Positions 1 through 6,429 of a stretch of 13,223 bases of DNA are shown here, piece by piece (within the stretch, counting starts at the first letter, position 1; each line of letters begins with the position of its first letter). The notes under the pieces were generated by a model, which was not told the origin of the DNA, ran no database searches, and was given only the letters and a program-made list of their open reading frames with translations. The stretch covers positions 1-13,223 of the forward strand of contig ONXZ01000099.1 of the NCBI GenBank assembly GCA_900321905.1, written 5' to 3'. The stretch comes from an uncultured Eubacteriales bacterium. Its GTDB lineage: Bacteria; Bacillota; Clostridia; Oscillospirales; Acutalibacteraceae. Made by a program: the position numbers and the translations under genes.

Positions 1-1313
1 CGTTCGCTGAATTTGTTTTGCGCGAGGGGTTGCATACCGCCGCCGAGGCACCAGTTGCGGTACTCGCGGTAAATCTCTGCAGTGGGGGTTGCCGCGCCCG
101 GCTCTTTCACAAGCCGCTCGTTGATGAACTGCCTTATCTTGTCGCTCGCCGCCTCGAAGTCGGAGGTGGCTTTTTTAACGCTCTCGGGCGGATTCAGACC
201 GCTGCCGACATAACGGAAGTAGCCGTCGACAAGCCAGGCGGCAATTGCGTTTTTCACGTCGCGTTCGGCAAAATACTCCTTCAGGTGCGTGTCCTGCTGT
301 GAGGGCGCAAAGTGGCGCTCAAACGGAATTATGTGCAGCCGGTTTGAGGTGAACAGCGTGGTGTCGTTGACTATTGGCAAGTGGTTTGTGTTGATGTACA
401 TCTTGAACTGCGGCTTGAAGTCAAAGCTGTTTTCGTGCAGGAATCGGGCGTTGAGCGTGTCGCTGCCCGTCATCGTCTTGACCCTTGCGGCGTTGAGCAC
501 AAGGTTTTGCGGCGGCTCGCTGATGTTCACAAGCCGCACGCCGCGCAGCCGTGCAACGTCCTCGCTCGGCGCATTAGAGTTTGACTGGCGCAGGGCAACC
601 GTTTCGGGGTTTGAGGCACAGGCGTAGTCGCCCATCACGCCCAGCACGCTCTCCATAAGCGTGGACTTGCCGTTACGCGTTGTTGCACCGTAAAGTATGA
701 ACAGGCACTCCTCACTGTTTGAGCCGCACAGGGCGTAACCAAGCGCCTTTTGCAGGTACTCGGCTTTGTCACCGTCGTCGCCCGAAATCTCGCTGATAAA
801 GCGCTCAAAGCGCTTGTTGCGGTACTTTTCGCCGTAGTCGGCGTCAGCGCACTTGGTGATGTAATCGTCAAACAGGTGCTTGCGGAACACGCCTGCCTGC
901 AAATCAAGGGTGCCGTTTCTGAAGTTGAGCAGATATGGATTGCTGTCAAACTCCGCAATCGACAGCGGATTGACGCTCGCCGCGTCGCGTATCAGCGTTT
1001 CGCGGAAGCGCCGCTTGTGCCACCTGATGGCTTTTTTGATGTGCTCGTAGTTGTCGCCGTACTTGTCCATTGCGTAGGACACAAGGCAGTATGCGATTTG
1101 CTTGCTTTTTTCCATAACACGCAGTGAGCCGAGGTCGTGCTCCCACCGCACACCGTCGTAGACATACCAGCCCTTGCGCTCGGGTACATAGCGCGCCTCG
1201 CTGTAAAACACGCTTGCAAAAATCTTTGCGTACCTGCTCTCGTTGTCGTAACTGAAAATGTCCGTCTCCTCGTCAGCGATTTTGAGTAGTTCGATTATTC
1301 GTTCGTTGGTCAT
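1..1313 (-). CDS. Phage/plasmid primase-helicase, D5/P4 family (5' part, runs off left edge)
   Basis: The 437 visible codons read as a superfamily 3-like AAA+ helicase of the type found C-terminal in P4 alpha/poxvirus D5 primases, which unwind DNA at replication origins of phages, satellites and integrative elements. Visible features: a D5_N-like region (about residues 35-200, with KGWYVYDGVRWEHD near 47-60), Walker A GATTRNGKST at 209-218, a Walker B-like strand RLVNISEPP at 260-268, the sensor strand FKMYINTNHLPIV at 303-315, NRLHIIPFERHF at 324-335, and a C-terminal part that resembles a winged helix (TAEIYREYRNWCL, 411-423). There is no N-terminal archaeo-eukaryotic primase domain, so this is either helicase-only or uses a separate primase. 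The start is set by AAGGAGG about 7 nt upstream. Direction points away from hisF. No integrase, repressor or capsid gene is visible, so whether it belongs to a prophage, satellite or ICE is unknown. The stop lies outside the window. Confidence 0.9.
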   Translation of the reverse strand, partial: MTNERIIELLKIADEETDIFSYDNESRYAKIFASVFYSEARYVPERKGWYVYDGVRWEHDLGSLRVMEKSKQIAYCLVSYAMDKYGDNYEHIKKAIRWHKRRFRETLIRDAASVNPLSIAEFDSNPYLLNFRNGTLDLQAGVFRKHLFDDYITKCADADYGEKYRNKRFERFISEISGDDGDKAEYLQKALGYALCGSNSEECLFILYGATTRNGKSTLMESVLGVMGDYACASNPETVALRQSNSNAPSEDVARLRGVRLVNISEPPQNLVLNAARVKTMTGSDTLNARFLHENSFDFKPQFKMYINTNHLPIVNDTTLFTSNRLHIIPFERHFAPSQQDTHLKEYFAERDVKNAIAAWLVDGYFRYVGSGLNPPESVKKATSDFEAASDKIRQFINERLVKEPGAATPTAEIYREYRNWCLGGGMQPLAQNKFSE

Positions 1314-1661
1314 ATGTTATCCTCCTTAGTTGTCACAGTTTCCAGTTTCCAGATACCAGACTCCAGGCTCAAGGAATTCGCTTCGCTCATAAGGAACGTG
1401 CTTCGCACGTAAGGCTCAAGGTGTCGGGTGCTGCGCACAGCATTTTATAATCGAGTGTGAGCGGAGCTCACCTACCCCCTTGAGTCTTGAGTCTATTCCC
1501 TTGAGTCTCGCTCGCGCAGCCTGTAGCCTTAAAAAACTCCTCCCCTTAAATAGACCGAAACGGGCACTTTTATTCACCTTTTACGCATAATCTGACGGCA
1601 AAGGCGCAAAATTTAATAATTTATGCAGGATTGGCGTATATTGTGACTACGCAGTTTTATG
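1314..1661. repeat. Gene-free spacer with short palindromes and CTCAAGG/CCTTGAG repeats
   Basis: No gene is seen between the primase start and the hisF terminator. The sequence holds two direct copies of AGGCTCAAGG (1365-1374 and 1412-1421) and, in inverted orientation, several CTTGAGTCT copies between about 1477 and 1510. Between them sit perfect hairpins with 3-nt loops: ACGTGC-TTC-GCACGT (1396-1410), GTGC-TGC-GCAC (1428-1438) and GTGAGC-GGA-GCTCAC (1457-1471). The stems differ but the architecture is the same as in the array near 3743-3837. The stretch from about 1520 to 1660 is AT-richer, with nothing recognised. A promoter for the primase gene was not convincingly found. Confidence 0.6.
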
Positions 1662-1698
1662 CAAAAACAATAAGGCTTCCTTGCGTAAAGGAAGCCTT
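1662..1698 (-). terminator. Intrinsic terminator of hisH-hisF
   Basis: Read on the minus strand, AAGGCTTCCTT (1688-1698), loop TACGC, AAGGAAGCCTT (1672-1682) forms an 11-bp perfect stem followed by TATTGTTTTTGC. It lies about 40 nt past the hisF stop, so it should end the his transcript and insulate it from the primase gene. Confidence 0.85.
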
Positions 1699-1736
1699 AC
1701 TTATTGTCCGAGCGAAGCGAGTATCAAACGATTGAT

Positions 1737-2495
1737 TTACAACCTCACTGATATTCCGTTTTCGTGCAGGTATTGTTTGAGCTGCGGGATTGGCAGTTCG
1801 CCGAAGTGGAAAAGGCTTGCCGCAAGCACTGCGTCCGCCTTGCCCTCGGTCAGAACGTCGGTGAAGTGTTCTGCCTTGCCCGCGCCGCCTGAGGCAATTA
1901 CGGGTATTCCTACATTCTCGCTGACAGCCTTTGTCAGTTCGATATCGTAACCCGTTTTCTGCCCGTCCTGGTCCATTGAGGTCAGCAGAATTTCGCCTGC
2001 TCCCCTCTCCTGCGCTTCAACCGCCCACCGAACAGCGTCTATACCCGTAGGCACTCTGCCGCCGTTGAGGTAAACCTCAAACGAGCCGTTTTCGGTGCGC
2101 TTTGCGTCAATTGCGCAAACAACACACTGCGAGCCGAATTTGTACGCCGCCTCGTTTATAAGTTTTGGATTGCGTACCGCCGCGGAGTTCACCGAAATCT
2201 TGTCCGCACCTGCGCGCAAAATCTCCTTAAAATCATCGGTTGTAGTAATTCCGCCGCCAACAGTGAACGGAATAAAAACGCAGTCGGCTACGCGCTCGAC
2301 AATATCAAGCATTGTCCCCCTGCCCTCGTGCGACGCCATAATGTCGAGCAGCACGAGTTCGTCCGCGCCCTCTTTGTCGTAGATTTTGGCGCACTCAACC
2401 GGGTCGCCTGCGTCGCGGATATCAACAAACGAAACGCCTTTTACAACCCTGCCGTTTTTCACATCAAGGCAAGGAATTATTCTTTTTGCATACAT
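1737..2495 (-). CDS. hisF: Imidazole glycerol phosphate synthase, cyclase subunit HisF
   Basis: HisF uses ammonia delivered by HisH to convert PRFAR into imidazole glycerol phosphate and AICAR, a cytoplasmic step of histidine synthesis; AICAR returns to purine synthesis. The 252-residue protein is full length for the family. It shows the half-barrel phosphate sites and both catalytic aspartates: D11 in [16 protein letters not shown] and D130 in the CAIDAKR segment. Also present are FTVGGGI and VIASGGAG, the paired glycine-rich phosphate-binding motifs of the (beta/alpha)8 barrel. The start has AAGGAG upstream, which overlaps the hisH stop; the gap to hisH is only 8 nt, so translation is probably coupled. 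The gene is last before a terminator. A canonical HisF is much more likely than a sugar-biosynthetic paralogue because all motifs are intact. Confidence 0.97.
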   Translation of the reverse strand: MYAKRIIPCLDVKNGRVVKGVSFVDIRDAGDPVECAKIYDKEGADELVLLDIMASHEGRGTMLDIVERVADCVFIPFTVGGGITTTDDFKEILRAGADKISVNSAAVRNPKLINEAAYKFGSQCVVCAIDAKRTENGSFEVYLNGGRVPTGIDAVRWAVEAQERGAGEILLTSMDQDGQKTGYDIELTKAVSENVGIPVIASGGAGKAEHFTDVLTEGKADAVLAASLFHFGELPIPQLKQYLHENGISVRL

Positions 2496-2503
2496 AAGCC
2501 TTG

Positions 2504-3109
2504 TTACTCCTTAATGAAATTACCCAGCAGTTTAAGTCCTGCTTTTCCGCTTTTTTCGGGGTGGAACTGCGTTGCCGCAACCTTGCCGCGCTGAACAGCG
2601 CACTGTATAGTCGTGCCGTATTCAGTTGTTGCCGCAACCACACTGCTGTCGGCGTTGCCGAGATAATACGAATGTACAAAATAAAAATATGTGCCGTCGC
2701 CAATACCGTCAAAAATTCCGCTTTTTTGCTGAATATCAAGCGAATTCCACCCCATATGCGGAACTTTGAGACCGCTGTTTTTGGGGATTAAAGTTATGCT
2801 GCCGTCAAACACGCCAAGCCCCTTGACATTCGGGCTTTCTGCGCTTTCTTCAAACAGAAGTTGCAAGCCGAGGCAAATTCCTAAAAACGGCTTTGAGCCG
2901 TCTGCGGCGCGCTTGATTGTGTCCTCAAGACCGCGCTTTCGTATAGAATCCATCGCGTCACCAAACGAGCCAACGCCAGGCAGTATGATATGCGACGCAG
3001 AGTCAATAACCGCGCTGTCGCTTGTAATCACATTTTCGCACCCCAAAAAATCGAGCGCTTTTTTTACACTTTGCAGGTTACCTGCGCCATAATCTATAAT
3101 TGCAACCAT
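2504..3109 (-). CDS. hisH: Imidazole glycerol phosphate synthase, glutamine amidotransferase subunit HisH
   Basis: HisH hydrolyses glutamine and channels ammonia to HisF in the heterodimeric synthase. The 201-residue protein is normal length for a class I glutamine amidotransferase: [12 protein letters not shown] at the N-terminus, PGVGSFGD (44-51), the nucleophile C79 in [11 protein letters not shown], and the His/Glu pair H183 and E185 in QFHPEKSG. The start has AGGAG about 6 nt upstream and a SigA-like promoter lies about 30 nt further up. In many bacteria hisA lies between hisH and hisF; here the two are adjacent and no hisA, hisI or other his gene follows before the terminator, so the rest of the pathway must be encoded elsewhere. 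Confidence 0.97.
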   Translation of the reverse strand: MVAIIDYGAGNLQSVKKALDFLGCENVITSDSAVIDSASHIILPGVGSFGDAMDSIRKRGLEDTIKRAADGSKPFLGICLGLQLLFEESAESPNVKGLGVFDGSITLIPKNSGLKVPHMGWNSLDIQQKSGIFDGIGDGTYFYFVHSYYLGNADSSVVAATTEYGTTIQCAVQRGKVAATQFHPEKSGKAGLKLLGNFIKE

Positions 3110-3136
3110 ATTTTTCTCCTAAGACAGAATAAAACT

Positions 3137-3165
3137 ATAATAACACAAAATTTTGTAATTGACAA
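3137..3165 (-). promoter_or_regulatory. SigA-type promoter of hisH-hisF
   Basis: On the minus strand TTGTCA (3160-3165), 17-nt spacer, TATTAT (3137-3142), followed by a leader of about 20-25 nt to the hisH ATG. The spacer contains a perfect 12-bp palindrome ACAAAATTTTGT (3145-3156), which could be an operator or chance in AT-rich DNA. The -35 overlaps the -35 of the oppositely directed tRNA promoter. Confidence 0.7.
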
Positions 3166-3187
3166 ACATTATTTATAATGTTAAAAT
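3159..3187 (+). promoter_or_regulatory. SigA-type promoter reading toward tRNA-Ser
   Basis: TTGACA (3159-3164), 17-nt spacer, TAAAAT (3182-3187). Transcription should start near 3194, just before the first tRNA 5' fragment at 3207 and about 230 nt before the intact tRNA at 3424. No better promoter is visible between 3250 and 3424, so the tRNA is probably made from a long precursor. Confidence 0.65.
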
Positions 3188-3206
3188 ATGTTTCGTTAAT
3201 TCATAC

Positions 3207-3372
3207 GGAGACGTATCGAATAACTGAATATGGAGACGTATCGAAGTGGGGACGTTTGCGAGCGCTGCCTGCGGCAGATGAAGCGAGCAATAAGGAGTGG
3301 CAGCGGTCAAAATTTGTCGGCGCTCCAAGCCGTAACAAATTTTGGGCACCGCAACAGGACATAACGGGGCGC
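3207..3372 (+). pseudogene. Broken copies of the tRNA-Ser 5' part, one split by a palindromic insert
   Basis: GGAGACGTATCGAA, the 5' end of the tRNA-Ser, occurs at 3207-3220, then the longer GGAGACGTATCGAAGTGG at 3232-3249, and again in the intact tRNA at 3424-3441. The second copy resumes after about 110 bp with CATAACGGGGCGC (3360-3372), the very next tRNA segment (3443-3455 in the intact gene), then diverges. So a tRNA-Ser 5' half appears interrupted inside its D-loop. The insert carries CTGCC-TGC-GGCAG (3265-3277) and a long imperfect palindrome at 3303-3352 (arms GCGGT / CAAAATTTGT / CGGC and complements). No anticodon stem or T-arm follows, so this copy cannot fold as a tRNA. Confidence 0.75.
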
Positions 3373-3423
3373 CCCGTTTGCGTATGTTTTCGGTTTCAAG
3401 TAATTTGTGAATTAAGTAAATAT

Positions 3424-3512
3424 GGAGACGTATCGAAGTGGTCATAACGGGGCGCACTCGAAATGCGTTTGCCTTCACGGGCACGTGGGTTCGAATCCCA
3501 CCGTCTCCGCCA
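3424..3512 (+). tRNA. tRNA-Ser, anticodon CGA
   Basis: The 89-nt sequence folds as a class II tRNA: acceptor GGAGACG / CGTCTCC (3502-3508), D-arm TCG...CGG, anticodon stem GCGCA/TGCGT around loop CTCGAAA (anticodon CGA, reading UCG), long variable arm TGCC...GGCA, T-arm GTGGG-TTCGAAT-CCCAC (to 3501), discriminator G3509 and an encoded CCA (3510-3512). The long variable arm plus anticodon CGA identify serine. It is followed at once by a terminator. Confidence 0.96.
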
Positions 3513-3547
3513 AAAGAAAAACCACCCTTGCGGTGGTTTTTTCTTTT
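3512..3547 (+). terminator. Intrinsic terminator of tRNA-Ser
   Basis: AAAAACCACC (3517-3526), loop CTTGC, GGTGGTTTTTT, then CTTTT. The 10-bp stem and T-run begin directly after the tRNA CCA. The flanking AAAAG/CTTTT extends the stem with one unpaired T, so it may work in both directions. Confidence 0.9.
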
Positions 3548-3699
3548 GGAGGTGGAATTCGAACCCGTAGGCTTGAGCGTTAAGCAAAACAGTCCTGTGG
3601 ACTGTTTTGTAGCGAGAGGTGGTGAAATCGGTACCGCAGCCGCAGGCTGGGGTGATGAGCCACGCAATTTCTTTGAAATTGCTGAATCCCACCGTCAGG
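3548..3699. repeat. tRNA-derived fragments and perfect hairpins downstream of tRNA-Ser
   Basis: No gene is supported here. GGTGGAATTCGAACCC (3551-3566) is an inverted copy, 15 of 16 bases, of the tRNA-Ser T-arm at 3487-3502. GAATCCCACCGTC (3684-3696) is an exact direct copy of tRNA positions 3493-3505, 191 bp away. Between them are three perfect hairpins: CAAAACAGTCC-TGT-GGACTGTTTTG (3585-3609), CAGCC-GCA-GGCTG (3637-3649) and GCAATTTC-TTT-GAAATTGC (3664-3682). The arrangement resembles a small element bounded by copies of the tRNA 3' end, as tyrosine recombinases leave, but no recombinase gene is present. Confidence 0.6.
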
Positions 3700-3733
3700 A
3701 AAAACCTCACTTGTTATACAAGCAAGGTTTTTT
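3700..3733 (+). terminator. Terminator-like hairpin after the 3' tRNA fragment
   Basis: AAAAACCT (3700-3707) pairs with AGGTTTTT (3725-3732); inside, CTTGT-TAT-ACAAG (3710-3722) makes a second stem. A T-run closes it. It follows the tRNA 3'-end copy at 3684-3696 exactly as the real terminator follows the real tRNA, suggesting that tRNA end plus terminator were once a duplicated unit. Confidence 0.6.
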
Positions 3734-3742
3734 CAATGAAAT

Positions 3743-3837
3743 TCATTCCTACGGAATGAGTGAAATATTCCTGCGGAATATGAAATACACTTCGTGTATG
3801 AAATATGCTGCGCATATGATGTGTGCCTGACGGCACA
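3743..3837. repeat. Array of five short hairpins with differing stems and 3-4 nt loops
   Basis: Five perfect stems follow each other with centres about 18-22 nt apart: TCATTCC-TAC-GGAATGA (3743-3759), ATATTCC-TGC-GGAATAT (3765-3781), ATACAC-TTC-GTGTAT (3785-3799), ATATGC-TGC-GCATAT (3803-3817), TGTGCC-TGAC-GGCACA (3822-3837). The first four are joined by TGAAAT-like linkers. Stem sequences differ but each is fully complementary, so the fold, not the sequence, is kept. The last hairpin is followed by TTTTTTATT and can act as a terminator. The array ends 8 bp before the promoter of the next gene. It lacks a constant repeat and so is not CRISPR. Confidence 0.8.
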
Positions 3838-3844
3838 TTTTTTA

Positions 3845-3873
3845 TTGCACAGTTAACGTCGTTTTGGTATAAT
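3845..3873 (+). promoter_or_regulatory. SigA-type promoter of the TPR-like gene
   Basis: TTGCAC (3845-3850), exactly 17 nt, TATAAT (3868-3873). The predicted start near 3880 leaves a leader of only about 11-12 nt, which is filled by the ribosome site GAGGTGG (3881-3887) before the ATG at 3892. Confidence 0.75.
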
Positions 3874-3891
3874 GAAAAAAGAGGTGGCTTT

Positions 3892-4978
3892 ATGATTTGG
3901 GATAAACTTAAAGGGATAAAAAACAAAAAGCAGATTGTAATCATCATCACCGTGCTTTTGTGCGTGGTGATAATCGGGTCTGTTTATTATAAAAACGTTG
4001 TGTCAACTGCCGTGAACTACAAGGCGGCGGTGGCGCTTTTTGACGATAAAGAATACGATGAAGCGTATCAGAAGTTCATCGCGCTCGGCGACTACAAGGA
4101 CAGCAAAAGTTATGCCCAAAAGAGTTTGCAGGGCGACAAAGATGACAGGATGAATAAAGCGTTTGAACTTATGGAAAACGAAAAATATGAGGACGCAATA
4201 AAAATATTTGAATCACTCGGCGACTACAAAGGAAGCCGTGAAATGATTGACAAATGCACCGGTCTGATGGAACTGAAAAAGCAGCATCAAAAGACCGACC
4301 CGCTATATAATGCGTACTACGAGATTGCTGATAGTTACTTTAAAGACTACGGCAAGCCGAAAATCAAAAAGGACCCTGATAACAAAAAATCCTATACCGT
4401 TGTCGGTGTTAACAATCTTAACCTTATTGACCTTAACAACGACAATGTGCCTGAACTGGTTATCGGCGGCAAGAGAAACGCATCGTCAGGCGGTGAATAT
4501 GCGATATACACTTTTAGCGGTAACTCCGCTAACAGGATTGCCGAAATGGAGTACAACCACCACTCGGGTTACTATGCGCTTGAGTTTCTTTCTGCAGACA
4601 GCGGGCGGCTATCAGATTTACAGCGGCAACAACGACAAGGGCGAACTGCTGTCGTTTGACGGAACAAAACTCAATACCGAACTCAGTTGGGAAAACAATG
4701 CCTCAGACAGCAGCGCCAAAGAAGTATATTATATAATTAACGGCAAGCGTGTTTCTAAAAAAGAGTACAAAAATAACGCGCCTGTCTATAATGTCAAAGA
4801 GGTTACTGACGGATTTAAGTCGCCGTTTTCTATGTATAACATACAGTACAACAACTATACAATTTATCCCGGCACACATTTGACTAAGGGCGCTGCATTC
4901 AACCTGCAAAGCACAAACGTTATGCAGCAGTATGAACTGCTTAAAGAAGCGCACGACAGAACTGAACAGGACAAATAA
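3892..4978 (+). pseudogene. Membrane-anchored TPR-like protein with D-rich motif, split by a +1 frameshift
   Basis: Start ATG at 3892 is preceded by GAGGTGG. In the first frame: one membrane segment (about residues 14-33), two TPR-like repeats ending in LGDYKDSKSY and LGDYKGSREM (about 43-80 and 86-125), and the D-rich motif LIDLNNDNVPELVIGG (178-193), a calcium-loop-like motif common in clostridial secreted proteins. At GCGGGCGGC (4601-4609) an extra G in the 4603-4605 run shifts the frame; the first frame then stops at 4659. Removing one G restores S237-GGYQIYSGNNDKGELLSFDG and continues to the TAA at 4976-4978, giving a 361-residue protein that would face outward. The function is unknown. 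The downstream frame still reads like protein, so the change is recent, a sequencing error, or rarely a recoding site; no classical slippery sequence is seen. Confidence 0.85.
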
Positions 4979-4990
4979 AGTAAGTAATAA

Positions 4991-5032
4991 AAAGAGAGAA
5001 GCAAGGTTCATATGAATCTTGCTTCTCTCTTT
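4991..5032. terminator. Bidirectional terminator between convergent genes
   Basis: AAAGAGAGAAGCAAG (4991-5005) pairs perfectly with CTTGCTTCTCTCTTT (5018-5032); the loop holds a further palindrome TTCATATGAA. The AAA/TTT ends give T-rich tails in both directions. It sits 12 nt after the TPR-like gene stop and 3 nt from the stop of the Big2 gene, so it serves both. Confidence 0.92.
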
Positions 5033-5035
5033 AAT

Positions 5036-6409
5036 TTATACTGAATATTCCAGCCCTTGGATTCTGTACATATCGCACTCATAGGTATAGGTGGGTTTCC
5101 ACTTTTTGCCGAGTTTATAGGTTGAATCCTCGCACCAGACGCCTGCGGTATATTTTTCGCCGCCGTAGCGAAAACTGTACATTATACCGAAACGGCTGAT
5201 TTTTGTTGATGTTTTTTTGCCTTTGACATAGTACTTAACCGTCTTTGCTTTACCGGGTTTTATAACAATATTTTTGTTGCCCTTGAGGTGCAGGTGGCGG
5301 TTGAGCGAGTCTTTATCTGAAATGCAGGCAGCGCCCTTTGAAACAACTGTGAGCGACTTTGCGCCGTAGTTACAAAACTTAACAACAAAGTAGTTGCCCT
5401 TTTTGTTGTACTCAACAAGCGACGCCGCAAAATCAGGCTTTGCCTTAACAACCTTCACCTTACAGGTATACTTTTTGCCGCCGCACTTTGCGGTGATTTT
5501 GCAGTTGCCCGTACCCTTTGCTGTAACCTTGCCTTTTTTGCTGACGGTTGCAACTTTTTTGTCTGTGGACTCCCACTTAACCTTTTTAGTTGTATAAAGG
5601 ATTTTCAAGGTTTTTGCCGTAGTTTTGGGGAGCGTAATCTCTTTTTCGCTGATTTTGGGCGCAGGGTTTTTGACAGTCACTTTACAGGTGTATTTTGTGC
5701 CGTTTTTAAGCGTTGCGGTGATAACGCAACTGCCTGCTTTAACGCCTGTGATTTCGGCAAAATCCTTGTCGCGCTTGGTAATTTTTGCAACTGCGCTATC
5801 GCTTGTTGCCCAACTTGCCGCTGCCACCCTGCCTACGGGCGCAAGTTCTGTGAGAGCGAGTTTTTTAACAGCGCCTGCATTGAGCGTTGCCGCTGCAGGA
5901 AATTTTGCCTCTTCTGCAAAACCTGCATAACTGTACAGACGGAACTTGCACTTCAGCACCTTTGCAACATAGTCGTTTTTGCAAGGGACGGCAAACGCCG
6001 CATAGTTTCCTGCCTCAAGTATTTTGCCGGGGCAGAACTGCCGCGACTCGGCAAGTTTATTCTTGCTGAGCATTACGTTTGTGCTCCAGACAATCTTTTG
6101 CTTATCGCCGTCAAGGCTGATGATATAAAACTTGACGCCGTTTGTGCCGTCGAGTTTCTTCGCGTAAGAGCCGCCAATCTTTTTGGCGCTTAGTGAAAGG
6201 TCAAATTCTGCACAAACTGCACTGTCGCTATCAAGTGTAAAGTTGCACTGATAGCCGTCCTTGCCTACAATATCATTTAAGGTTTTGAAATCAGCAAAAC
6301 TAATATTTTTAGTTTTAATCGGGTCATTTGCATACGCAACGCTGCCCGCAGAAAGAGTCGCTGTAAGAAGCGCTATTACAGATAATATCAGGCATATTAT
6401 CTTTTTCAT
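5036..6409 (-). CDS. Secreted protein with two Big2 (bacterial Ig-like) domains
   Basis: The 457-residue protein starts with a clear Sec signal peptide: KK at 2-3, hydrophobic core 4-21, and AYA-ND as a likely signal peptidase I site after residue 27. Residues about 35-165 form an unrecognised beta-rich domain. Two group 2 Ig-like domains follow: about 171-247 (SWATSDSAVAKI, AGSCVITATL) and 252-322 (KWESTDKKVATVS, KGKVTAKGTGNCKITAK). The last 135 residues are another unassigned beta-rich part. There is no LPXTG anchor or lipobox, so it is probably released or held by non-covalent contacts. Big2 domains occur in adhesins and surface enzymes; no catalytic motif is seen. The start has CCGGAG about 11 nt upstream. 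Only 20 nt separate it from purB, so it is likely co-transcribed with purine genes, an odd pairing. Confidence 0.88.
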   Translation of the reverse strand: MKKIICLILSVIALLTATLSAGSVAYANDPIKTKNISFADFKTLNDIVGKDGYQCNFTLDSDSAVCAEFDLSLSAKKIGGSYAKKLDGTNGVKFYIISLDGDKQKIVWSTNVMLSKNKLAESRQFCPGKILEAGNYAAFAVPCKNDYVAKVLKCKFRLYSYAGFAEEAKFPAAATLNAGAVKKLALTELAPVGRVAAASWATSDSAVAKITKRDKDFAEITGVKAGSCVITATLKNGTKYTCKVTVKNPAPKISEKEITLPKTTAKTLKILYTTKKVKWESTDKKVATVSKKGKVTAKGTGNCKITAKCGGKKYTCKVKVVKAKPDFAASLVEYNKKGNYFVVKFCNYGAKSLTVVSKGAACISDKDSLNRHLHLKGNKNIVIKPGKAKTVKYYVKGKKTSTKISRFGIMYSFRYGGEKYTAGVWCEDSTYKLGKKWKPTYTYECDMYRIQGLEYSV

Positions 6410-6429
6410 TTTTATTTCATCTCCGGTAA

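Noticed and set aside
750..1127. Plus-strand open frames opposite the primase
   Set aside because: The minus-strand frame carries Walker A, sensor and D5 motifs; the plus frames are shadows.
3110..3136. T-box or His leader-peptide attenuator upstream of hisH
   Set aside because: The expected leader is only about 20-25 nt, too short for either.
3250..3359. Self-splicing intron in a tRNA gene
   Set aside because: Insertion is in the D-loop rather than the anticodon loop, it is only 110 bp, no group I core was recognised, and the 3' half of that tRNA copy is missing.
3438..3830. A 130-codon open frame through tRNA-Ser and the hairpin array, and a similar minus-strand frame at 3173-3667
   Set aside because: They read through a tRNA, terminators and palindromes, have no ribosome site and give no recognisable protein.
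3743..3837. CRISPR array
   Set aside because: Spacing is too short (about 20 nt), there is no constant repeat, and the changing parts are the stems themselves; no cas genes.
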